From contig JAMCYN010000017.1 of assembly GCA_023474015.1 (NCBI GenBank), positions 1 through 7,957 on the forward strand: a stretch of 7,957 bases of DNA, in the 5' to 3' direction. The notes below the pieces were generated by a model, which did no database searches, was not told the DNA's origin, and worked only from the letters and a program-made list of their open reading frames with translations. This DNA is from Armatimonadota bacterium (GTDB taxonomy: Bacteria; Armatimonadota; UBA5829). A program made the translations under genes and the position numbers. Of this stretch, positions 1-4,825 are shown one piece after another. How positions within the stretch are numbered: position 1 is the first letter of the stretch; every line of letters starts with the position of its first letter.

Positions 1-1
1 C

Positions 2-103
2 CCATCCAAGCTCATAGAAATCGTCGCAAAACATTCCGCAACTTGGGGTGACAACCTAGACCTGATGCTTCAAAAGCTCAAAGCCATCGAAGAACCACCT
101 TAG
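2..103 (+). CDS. C-terminal end of an unidentified protein (5' truncated)
   Basis: An open frame enters from the left edge and runs 33 codons to a TAG at 101-103. The peptide ends with an amphipathic, probably helical stretch (WGDNLDLMLQKLKAIEEPP), which looks like a real protein C-terminus. The frame has no internal stop, and the sequence after it switches to non-coding character with short inverted repeats. The start, the family and the function lie outside the window and I do not recognise them. A chance open frame of this length is possible, so confidence is moderate. Confidence 0.5.
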   Translation, partial: PSKLIEIVAKHSATWGDNLDLMLQKLKAIEEPP

Positions 104-120
104 GCGCCCCTACAAACGAT

Positions 121-135
121 GCTCCTGAACGGAGC
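121..135 (+). terminator. Small hairpin downstream of the truncated gene; weak terminator candidate
   Basis: GCTCC (121-125) and GGAGC (131-135) form a perfect 5 bp stem with loop TGAAC. A competing pairing is TAGGC (101-105, which includes the stop codon) with GCCTA (134-138). No T-tract follows, so this does not qualify as a standard intrinsic terminator. A transcript-3'-end role is only a positional guess. Confidence 0.25.
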
Positions 136-144
136 CTAGGCCTG

Positions 145-174
145 TTGCATATTCGCCGCAGTTTGTATTAGGAT
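145..174 (+). promoter_or_regulatory. Weak sigma-70-like promoter candidate for the cupin gene
   Basis: TTGCAT (145-150) is followed after 18 bp by TAGGAT (169-174). The match to TTGACA/TATAAT is partial, 3/6 and 4/6. The 108-base gap between the preceding stop and the cupin start is the natural place for a promoter, but other boxes in it, such as TAAGAT at 182-187, score about as well. Confidence 0.25.
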
Positions 175-211
175 GTCAGGGTAAGATACTGTAGCAACGC
201 GAGGTGTAAGA

Positions 212-520
212 ATGGCTCATCAAATCAAGAACCTGCTCGAAATGATCAACATGCCCAAGGACGGCATCCTCAGCATCGCGGTGGAGGATAACGAGCACTA
301 CAAAGTAGTGCTTTTTATGATGCCTGAGGGGCAATACCTCTCCCCGCATACCTCAACCATGCCGGCGACGGTCCAGATCCTCCAGGGCAAGGCGGATTTC
401 ACGCTGGGCGAGGAAACATACGAGGTCAAGCCCGGCGATCACTTCTACATGCCGCCGAACTTCAACCATGCGATTCGCGCCAAGGAGGACTTCGTGTTCC
501 TGCTGAATCTGAACAGATAG
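212..520 (+). CDS. Small single-domain cupin protein
   Basis: A 102-residue protein that is essentially one cupin beta-barrel. Cupin motif 1 lies at about 40-60 (G40, H46, then VQILQGKADF) and motif 2 at about 75-90 (PGDHFYMPPNFNHAI, with G75, P81 and H86). The PGDxxxxPxxxxH pattern and the length are typical of stand-alone small cupins. Of the four usual metal ligands (two His and a Glu in motif 1, one His in motif 2), only H46 and H86 are evident. The second His position is S48 and the Glu position is about A52. Metal binding is therefore uncertain, and a sugar- or small-molecule-binding or sensor role is as likely as catalysis. The ATG at 212 is supported by GAGGTG at 201-206, five bases upstream. 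It is probably a cytoplasmic single-gene unit convergent with the beta-helix gene. The substrate cannot be told from sequence. Confidence 0.88.
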   Translation: MAHQIKNLLEMINMPKDGILSIAVEDNEHYKVVLFMMPEGQYLSPHTSTMPATVQILQGKADFTLGEETYEVKPGDHFYMPPNFNHAIRAKEDFVFLLNLNR

Positions 521-554
521 AAGACGGTTCATCCGCGGCAAAGGAGGCGCTGCC

Positions 555-1556
555 TTATGGAAACGCCCCCACGCCCTTGCACTCCGAGCCTGCCGCCAGC
601 CTGTAATCTCCGCTCGTCGGCGAGAGGAACATCGGGTCGGCGGTGAAGTTTCCAGCGTAGGCGGGCTGCGGCCTGATCCTGCCCGCCCAGTCGCCCCCGG
701 AGTTGGCGTAGAAAGCGCAACGGCTGAAGGTGGTCGCGGAGGTCAATCCATCGCCATAGAGCCCTCCTCCGGCTTTGGCGGAATTGAACGCCAATATGCA
801 GCTTTTCAACGTGACCGGCCCGCCCTCATAGGCGTACACGGCCCCGCCGGTCGCGATGGCCATGTTGAAGGCGAGTGTGCAGTACTCCAGATATGCGCCG
901 GAATGAAACGGGCAGTACAGCGCGCCGCCCTCGACGGCTCCGTTCCAGGCGAACACGTTGCGCTTCAGGATCGGATAGGAGTGATATTCCACAACCGCGC
1001 CCCCTCCGCGCGGTGCAAGATTGCGGAAGAAGAAGCAGCCGGTCACCTCGCCCTGCGCGTAGGTCCCGAGATAGAGCCCGCCACCATACTCAGTCGCCCG
1101 GCAGTTCTCGATACGGCAGTTGCGGACCTTTACGATGGAGTTGGTCTGGCATCTTATTCCGCCCCCGCGGTCGCCGGTCCCGTTGATGATCACCAGGGCG
1201 TCTATCACGCTCCGGGCGCCCCTTGCAACGTCAATCGCCCGGCCCACGCGTTGCGCGTCGATCACAGTCGGGGGGTTTCCAAGTGCCCTCTGACTCAGGT
1301 ATTGTTCTTTCCCCGTAAACCCACCGTAGAGGTTATGATATTTCTTCAGCGTGACGCGTTCGCAATAGACGCCGCCGCGAATCCACACATCGCCGCCCGT
1401 CGGCATCGAGTTGAGGGCGGCATTAATGGTCAAATAAGCCGTGCTCCACGACCTGCCGTTATGAACCGCGCCGGTCGCATTTCCATCTACGAATACGGCC
1501 GCAACCGCCCCGACGCAGCAAACCAGCAGGGCCGCGACAAGTAAGACCACCCGCAT
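555..1556 (-). CDS. Secreted right-handed parallel beta-helix protein with glycine-rich rungs
   Basis: A 333-residue exported protein. Residues 1-20 are a signal peptide (MRVV, hydrophobic LLVAALLVCCVGAV, cleavage near AVAA|VFVDG). VFVDGNATGA..NGRSW and the GGDVWIRGGVY stretch at about 54-64 form the usual N-terminal lead-in of Pmp-like/pectate-lyase-fold proteins. The body repeats a GG[GA][LIAV] turn at about residues 131, 158, 184, 210, 237 and 263, a period of 26-27. Each turn is paired with a C-x-F/I-x-N type strand such as CTLAFN or CILAFN. The C-terminus DPMFLSPTSGDYRLAAGSECKGVGA is the common closing motif of this family. I chose the ATG at 1554-1556 because GGAGG (1563-1567, minus strand) sits six bases upstream and the signal peptide follows at once. 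The frame stays open to an ATG at 1760, but that extension would overlap the divergent gene. No lyase active site is recognisable; carbohydrate or surface interaction is inferred. Confidence 0.85.
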   Translation of the reverse strand: MRVVLLVAALLVCCVGAVAAVFVDGNATGAVHNGRSWSTAYLTINAALNSMPTGGDVWIRGGVYCERVTLKKYHNLYGGFTGKEQYLSQRALGNPPTVIDAQRVGRAIDVARGARSVIDALVIINGTGDRGGGIRCQTNSIVKVRNCRIENCRATEYGGGLYLGTYAQGEVTGCFFFRNLAPRGGGAVVEYHSYPILKRNVFAWNGAVEGGALYCPFHSGAYLEYCTLAFNMAIATGGAVYAYEGGPVTLKSCILAFNSAKAGGGLYGDGLTSATTFSRCAFYANSGGDWAGRIRPQPAYAGNFTADPMFLSPTSGDYRLAAGSECKGVGAFP

Positions 1557-1682
1557 CTCCAACCTCCACCCGCCCCAAACATAATGCCCCCAAGCCGACG
1601 CCTCCAAACGCCCCAATTCCATTAGAGAGGTATTCCCTATGTTGGCGTACAAGAAGTATGCCGGGCAAGTTGGGGGACAGCA
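1557..1682. other. Divergent intergenic region between the beta-helix and AAC(3)-like genes
   Basis: These 126 bases separate two divergent starts and should hold both promoters. The two Shine-Dalgarno sites are clear: GGAGG on the minus strand at 1563-1567, and GGGGGA at 1672-1677 on the plus strand. I could not find a -35/-10 pair with acceptable spacing on either strand, so no promoter is called. Confidence 0.5.
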
Positions 1683-2462
1683 ATGAATCTGACTCTTACA
1701 GACCTTGTTAAGGGGTTTCGGGAAGCCGGGATAGAGCAGGGGGACCACATCCTGGTGCATTCCTCGCTTTCATCCCTGGGGTGGGTCGAGGGGGGAGCCG
1801 ACACTGTCATAGAGGCGCTGATCGGGTCCGTGAACGAGGCCGGAACCGTCATCTTCCCCACGCTAACCGGCTGCCCCGACGACAGCCTCGATCATCCACC
1901 CATCTTTGACGCTCGCCACACCCGCTGCTGGACCGGGACCATTCCCGACACAGCCCGCCGAAGACCGGACGCCGTCCGCAGCCTCCATCCCACACATTCC
2001 GTAGTGGCCATTGGGCGGTTGGCCGAGTGGCTCACGGCGGGGCATGAGTTGGTCCGGACGCCGTGCGGTTGCGGCTCACCATACGACAAACTGGCCGACA
2101 TTGGCGGCAAGATCGCGCTGATCGGGGTGACCCAGTGCGTCAACACCAGCTTTCACCATGCCGAGGAGCTTGCCGGGGTCCCCTATGTTTGCCTGGACAA
2201 GCCGATGGATATCACCATGATTGATCCCGAGGGGCGCGAGGTCCGAATGCGAAACACCTATCTGCACCGCTGGGGGGTGGCCAGGGACTTCGACTACCAC
2301 GAGCGCGCAATGATCGATCTGGGCATCTGCCACGTGAGGCAGGTCGGCGAGGGAGGCGTGAGGGTGATCGACGCGAACTTCCAGCGCATGTTCCTGGTTC
2401 GGAAGCTGCTGGACGATCCGCTGGCAACGCTCGCGCTGAGCGAACGGGCAAACTGGATGTAG
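1683..2462 (+). CDS. AAC(3)/YokD-family CoA-dependent N-acetyltransferase-like protein
   Basis: A 259-residue protein covering the full antibiotic_NAT (AAC(3)) fold. Family landmarks in order: DHILVHSSLSSLGWVEGG at 21-38 (the pantetheine/CoA-binding start), GTVIFPT at 54-60, SLHPTHSVVAIG at 100-111, CGCGSPYDKL at 128-137, IALIGV at 144-149 and NTSFHHAEELAGVPY at 154-168. The last supplies the conserved His and Glu region. Characterised members transfer acetyl from acetyl-CoA to the 3-amino group of 2-deoxystreptamine aminoglycosides. Many chromosomal relatives have other or unknown amine substrates (YokD, the FrbF type), so resistance should not be assumed. The start at ATG 1683 follows GGGGGA (1672-1677) and gives the normal N-terminus. 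The gene stands alone, divergent from the beta-helix gene, with no mobile element or other resistance gene nearby. The protein is cytoplasmic, with no signal peptide. Confidence 0.9.
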   Translation: MNLTLTDLVKGFREAGIEQGDHILVHSSLSSLGWVEGGADTVIEALIGSVNEAGTVIFPTLTGCPDDSLDHPPIFDARHTRCWTGTIPDTARRRPDAVRSLHPTHSVVAIGRLAEWLTAGHELVRTPCGCGSPYDKLADIGGKIALIGVTQCVNTSFHHAEELAGVPYVCLDKPMDITMIDPEGREVRMRNTYLHRWGVARDFDYHERAMIDLGICHVRQVGEGGVRVIDANFQRMFLVRKLLDDPLATLALSERANWM

Positions 2463-2478
2463 CGCCGTTGCGCACGGT

Positions 2479-2506
2479 ATTACCAAAGATCGACTCGAAA
2501 TTACCA
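2479..2506 (+). repeat. Direct repeat ATTACCA, 21 bp apart, upstream of the methyltransferase promoter
   Basis: ATTACCA occurs at 2479-2485 and 2500-2506. The 21 bp spacing is two helical turns, and both copies lie just upstream of a strong promoter candidate (-35 at 2527). That is compatible with a dimeric activator site, but two 7-mers can also coincide by chance. Confidence 0.3.
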
Positions 2507-2526
2507 GTGCTCGTGCCGGATGTCTG

Positions 2527-2555
2527 ATGACATATTCGAGCCGAGGCTGTAGAAT
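2527..2555 (+). promoter_or_regulatory. Sigma-70-type promoter of the methyltransferase gene
   Basis: ATGACA (2527-2532, 5/6) is followed after exactly 17 bp by TAGAAT (2550-2555, 5/6). This predicts a start near 2562 and a leader of about 44 bases. The -35 box is embedded in a short inverted repeat, ATGTC (2520-2524) and GACAT (2529-2533), which could be an operator. Confidence 0.65.
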
Positions 2556-2605
2556 GTAATGCAGGTTAACTCACGGTTACACTTCTTCGATGGAGGTAGA
2601 TAGTT

Positions 2606-3430
2606 TTGCTTATAATTGCCGAGAGGATCAATACCAGCCGTAAGGTGAAGGGCGAACCGGTGATCGAACAGGCCGTCGTCAGCCGCAACGCTGATTTCAT
2701 CAAGGACTTGGCGGTCAAGCAGTTCGAGGCGGGGGCCACTTATATCGACATCAACTGCGGCACGCTGACCTCAGGGGAACCCGAGGCCCTGGAGTGGCTG
2801 ACACAGGTGGTGATGGACGCGGTCGACGCGCCGATCTCATTCGATACCCCCAACCCCACCGCCTTGGAAAAGGCGCTGAAGGCCTATGACCCCGCCAAGG
2901 GCCAGCCGATGATCAACTCGATCACGGCCGAGTCCGAGCGTTACGCCAAGATACTGCCATTTGTCTTGGATCATAAGGCGAAGGTCATTGCCCTTGCGAT
3001 GGACGATACCGGCATTCAGCAAGAAGCCGCGAAGCGGCATGCCGTAGCGCAGAAGCTGATAGCCGACCTGACCTCAGCGGGAGTGGCCATCGAGGATATT
3101 TACATCGACCCGCTCACATTCCCCATCGGCACCGGCAGTGATGTCGCGGTGGCCATGCTCGACATCATCGAGAAGATCAGAACGGAGTTTCCGGGCGTGC
3201 ACATCATCGCGGGATTGAGCAACATCTCTCACGGCATGCCGGTGCGCAAGATATTGAACCAGGCGATGACGATACTGAGCATGGGCAAGGGCTTAGACGC
3301 GGGCATCGTGGACCCGAACGACCGCTACCTGATGGCCCTGATCGCCGCGACCGAAGCCCTGCTGGGCCGCGACGAGTATTGCATGAACTACATCAGCCTG
3401 TCCCGTGAGGGCAAGTTCGAGGGGATTTAG
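2606..3430 (+). CDS. Methyltetrahydrofolate:corrinoid methyltransferase (AcsE/MtgA-like, pterin-binding TIM barrel)
   Basis: A 274-residue DHPS/pterin-binding (PF00809) barrel. It resembles 5-methyltetrahydrofolate:corrinoid methyltransferases such as AcsE of the Wood-Ljungdahl pathway and MtgA-type enzymes. These move the N5-methyl of methyl-THF to the cobalt of a corrinoid protein. The residues that hold the pterin in AcsE have equivalents here: D80 in SFDTPN, N104 in MINSITAE, D168 in YIDPL and N206 in GLSNIS. The N-terminal LIIAERIN and YIDIN (46-50) also match. Length is normal for the family, with no cobalamin-binding domain fused, so a separate corrinoid partner is needed, and none is encoded in the window. 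The start is TTG at 2606, with GGAGGT at 2592-2597 eight bases upstream and the conserved LIIAERIN immediately after. The protein is cytoplasmic. The choice between AcsE, MtgA and another corrinoid partner is open. Confidence 0.88.
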   Translation: MLIIAERINTSRKVKGEPVIEQAVVSRNADFIKDLAVKQFEAGATYIDINCGTLTSGEPEALEWLTQVVMDAVDAPISFDTPNPTALEKALKAYDPAKGQPMINSITAESERYAKILPFVLDHKAKVIALAMDDTGIQQEAAKRHAVAQKLIADLTSAGVAIEDIYIDPLTFPIGTGSDVAVAMLDIIEKIRTEFPGVHIIAGLSNISHGMPVRKILNQAMTILSMGKGLDAGIVDPNDRYLMALIAATEALLGRDEYCMNYISLSREGKFEGI

Positions 3431-3461
3431 AGGTTAGAAGTAAGAGGTAAGAGGTTAGATA
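3427..3461 (+). repeat. Heptamer tandem repeat T[T/A]AGA[G/A]G containing the upstream stop codon
   Basis: Five consecutive 7-base units run TTAGAGG, TTAGAAG, TAAGAGG, TAAGAGG, TTAGATA. The first contains the TAG stop of the methyltransferase gene (3428-3430). Every unit carries TAG or TAA, and because the unit length is 7 the stops fall in all three plus-strand frames (3428, 3435, 3448). Confidence 0.8.
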
Positions 3462-3475
3462 AGGGGGCAAGGCTG

Positions 3476-3488
3476 TCGCCGACGGCGA
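3476..3488. other. Short perfect hairpin with GAC loop
   Basis: TCGCC (3476-3480), loop GAC (3481-3483), GGCGA (3484-3488). The stem is extendable by two G-T wobble pairs. It sits four bases before a longer hairpin with the same loop. Confidence 0.6.
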
Positions 3489-3492
3489 TGAA

Positions 3493-3521
3493 GTGTTTCG
3501 GCATTGACAATGCCGAAACAC
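3493..3521. terminator. Perfect 13 bp hairpin with GAC loop between convergent genes
   Basis: GTGTTTCGGCATT (3493-3505) is exactly complementary to AATGCCGAAACAC (3509-3521), with loop GAC. It lies between two convergent transcription units (methyltransferase + and PIN toxin -), which suits a bidirectional terminator. Neither side has a T-tract, so it is not a textbook intrinsic terminator and may instead be a REP-like dispersed palindrome. Confidence 0.6.
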
Positions 3522-3536
3522 CCGCGGAAGGCCATG

Positions 3537-3926
3537 CTACACTCGCCGCACCTTGCAGAACCCCGCCTTTTCTATTGCGTCAAAATCATGGTCGTTGGTG
3601 ACGACGGGGATTTTCATCTTATGGGCAAGTGCGGCGGAGAAGCAGCAGGCTGTTGAGACGCCGAGTTCCATTACTCGGCCCGCCGTCTCGATGAGGTCGC
3701 GGTCGGAGTCGCAGACTATCCTGATGCCTTTGCTCGAAGTTATCATTTCGAGGATGTGTTCGGCGCGGGCGGGACTGGCGTATTTGCGGAGCATGAAATA
3801 GGCCTGGGCGACATTCGAAGGGCTCATGTAGCACAGCTCGTCTTCCATTATCCGTTCGACCACCGAGCCGCCGCGTTCCTCGAAGCTGAGGGCCACCAGC
3901 GCGCCCGCGTCAAGGACTACCGCCAT
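3537..3926 (-). CDS. PIN-domain protein (VapC-like toxin) with altered active site
   Basis: A 129-residue single PIN domain, normal for VapC-type toxins, which act as Mg-dependent endoribonucleases. The fold is marked by VVLDAGALVALSF at 3-15, the SPSNVAQAYFMLRKY helix at 35-49 and the C-terminal STACCFSAALA..IPVVTNDHDFDAIEK at 91-120. Of the usual acidic quartet, D6 and D112 (TND) are present. The Glu normally in the second position (xAE) is Q41, and the Asp usual in the LADAFAAALA-like motif aligns with C94. The protein may have weak or no nuclease activity, or use D114 or other residues instead. Its ATG overlaps the stop of the upstream helix-turn-helix gene by one base (TAATG), as in antitoxin-first operons. 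The gene converges on the methyltransferase gene, with the GAC-loop hairpins just beyond its stop. Confidence 0.85.
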   Translation of the reverse strand: MAVVLDAGALVALSFEERGGSVVERIMEDELCYMSPSNVAQAYFMLRKYASPARAEHILEMITSSKGIRIVCDSDRDLIETAGRVMELGVSTACCFSAALAHKMKIPVVTNDHDFDAIEKAGFCKVRRV

Positions 3927-4240
3927 TATCTATTGCGCTCCGGTTTCTTGGCCAGTTGTTTGGTATCCCTTCGCCGCAGCTCCAGGAATTCCTCCATCGA
4001 CGCACCGGTGCCCGCCAGGCAGCCGCGAATGGCCTTGATAAGCTTTTTCTTTCCCAACTTGGGGTCGCTGTCGGGCTTGGAAGACGAAGTCAACGCCCTT
4101 ACCTCTTGCTCCGGGATCGCGTAACACCTGCCTACCTTGCCGGCCCGGAGCTTGCCGTCATGAATCCACGCCCTCACAGTCCGTGGGTTCACGCAGAGGT
4201 AGTTAGCAACTTCTATTACAGACAGTGTTCGGTCGGCCAT
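3926..4240 (-). CDS. Excisionase/MerR-type helix-turn-helix protein, probable antitoxin of the PIN gene
   Basis: A 104-residue protein with an N-terminal excisionase-family (HTH_17) DNA-binding domain at about 5-50: LSVIEVANYLCVNPRTVRAWIHDGKLRAGKVGRCYAIPEQEV in successive segments. This comprises the helix-turn-helix followed by the wing G-K-x-GRCYxI. A Ser/Lys-rich linker (about 51-65) leads to a basic C-terminal tail (66-104) with KKKLIKAIRG and SMEEFLELRRRD. The tail resembles the short tails by which antitoxins clasp PIN toxins, but that role is inferred. The ATG at 4238-4240 follows GGAGG (4251-4255, minus) at a slightly long 10-base spacing. It is translationally coupled to the PIN gene through TAATG. 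The promoter directly upstream contains a perfect inverted repeat around its -10 box, so negative autoregulation by this protein is likely. Confidence 0.85.
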   Translation of the reverse strand: MADRTLSVIEVANYLCVNPRTVRAWIHDGKLRAGKVGRCYAIPEQEVRALTSSSKPDSDPKLGKKKLIKAIRGCLAGTGASMEEFLELRRRDTKQLAKKPERNR

Positions 4241-4248
4241 TGTTCCAT

Positions 4249-4282
4249 CGCCTCCACCTCTATTATAACCGATGTGGAGGCG
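4249..4282. promoter_or_regulatory. Probable operator: 9+9 bp perfect inverted repeat over the toxin-antitoxin promoter
   Basis: CGCCTCCAC (4249-4257) is the exact reverse complement of GTGGAGGCG (4274-4282), separated by 16 bases. The symmetry axis falls at 4265/4266, inside the minus-strand -10 box. The left arm also contains the Shine-Dalgarno of the antitoxin gene, so a bound protein could block both RNA polymerase and, on the transcript side, ribosome access. Confidence 0.65.
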
Positions 4283-4292
4283 GTTTGGTTAA
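4262..4292 (-). promoter_or_regulatory. Promoter of the HTH-PIN operon
   Basis: Reading the minus strand, a consensus TATAAT occupies 4262-4267. The best -35 is TTAACC (4287-4292) at a long 19 bp spacing, so the -10 carries most of the signal. The predicted start near 4255 leaves a leader of only about 15 bases before the antitoxin ATG. Confidence 0.6.
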
Positions 4293-4357
4293 TCGTTGTG
4301 AGTTGCAGGAGTCGGGAGGGAGCGTGACGAATATGGGAGTTGAAGGAGATAATGCCA

Positions 4358-4798
4358 ATGTCATGGTTCCACAGGGCGCTGCTCGCTGCTACAATCGCAA
4401 TTGTTCCCGCATCGCCGGTCGTCGCGGATTCGTTCGGCAATCGCCAGGGGGTCGTACAAGGTGCGAAGGCACTGGCGGCCACCTGCACCACGGTGCAGGT
4501 TCTCAAGCACACCATACACGAACAGCGCCCCGACTCCAGCGGCGACGACAGCTTCCCCAGCGGCCATACCGCCCTGGCATTCGCCGGCGCGACGATGATC
4601 TCCGACTATCATCCGAAGTGGGAAATCCCCGCCTATGGAGCCGCCGCGCTGGTGGGATGGTCACGAGTGGAGGAAGGCGAACATCGATGGAGGGAAGTGA
4701 TAGCGGGCGCGCTGCTCGGCCACTTAATCGCCAGGCAGTTCACGAGGAGCCACTTCGCCATCACGCCGGGTGGCGTTGAGTTTCGCACCAGTTGGTAG
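4358..4798 (+). CDS. Small exported PAP2-family (acid) phosphatase-like protein
   Basis: A 146-residue protein with the three-part PAP2 phosphatase signature: K50-x6-R57-P58 (KHTIHEQRP), P67-S-G-H70 (SFPSGHTALAFA) and S102-R103-x5-H109. PAP2 enzymes hydrolyse phosphate esters or lipid phosphates by a phospho-His intermediate. The Asp that normally closes the third motif (SRx5Hx3D) is Glu at E113. Residues 1-23 form a signal peptide (WFHRALLAATIAIVPASPVVA|DS), so action outside the cytoplasmic membrane is expected. Most PAP2 proteins are longer and have several membrane helices; this compact form has only weakly hydrophobic segments at about 91-101 and 114-124. Candidate starts are TTG 4340, ATG 4352 and ATG 4358. 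AAGGAG (4343-4348) is spaced 9 bases from ATG 4358 but only 3 from 4352, hence the choice. The gene lies 27 bases before pyruvate kinase and is probably co-transcribed with it. Confidence 0.8.
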   Translation: MSWFHRALLAATIAIVPASPVVADSFGNRQGVVQGAKALAATCTTVQVLKHTIHEQRPDSSGDDSFPSGHTALAFAGATMISDYHPKWEIPAYGAAALVGWSRVEEGEHRWREVIAGALLGHLIARQFTRSHFAITPGGVEFRTSW

Positions 4799-4825
4799 GA
4801 ATCAAGAATGAGGGGAGCGCTGACA

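Noticed and set aside
903..1544. 213-codon plus-strand open frame opposite the beta-helix gene
   Set aside because: It is antisense to a well-supported gene, has an arginine/alanine-rich composition typical of GC-rich shadow frames, and shows no recognisable domain.
1557..1760. Extension of the beta-helix reading frame to an ATG at 1760
   Set aside because: It would overlap the start of the divergent AAC(3)-like gene and bury the signal peptide. The ATG at 1556 has a good ribosome-binding site directly before a signal peptide.
2463..2474. Terminator after the AAC(3)-like gene (GCGC-CGTT-GCGC)
   Set aside because: A stem of only four pairs with no T-tract is not enough to call a terminator.
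3427..3521. CRISPR array or leader
   Set aside because: The units are only 7 bases, contiguous and without spacers, and no cas gene is present.
4225..4779. 184-codon plus-strand frame overlapping the PAP2 gene
   Set aside because: It starts within the toxin-antitoxin promoter, has arginine-rich low-complexity content, and conflicts with the PAP2 frame, which carries all three family motifs.
4808..4825. Earlier ATG for pyruvate kinase adding six residues
   Set aside because: The downstream ATG has GGGGAG eight bases before it and gives the family's standard N-terminus.
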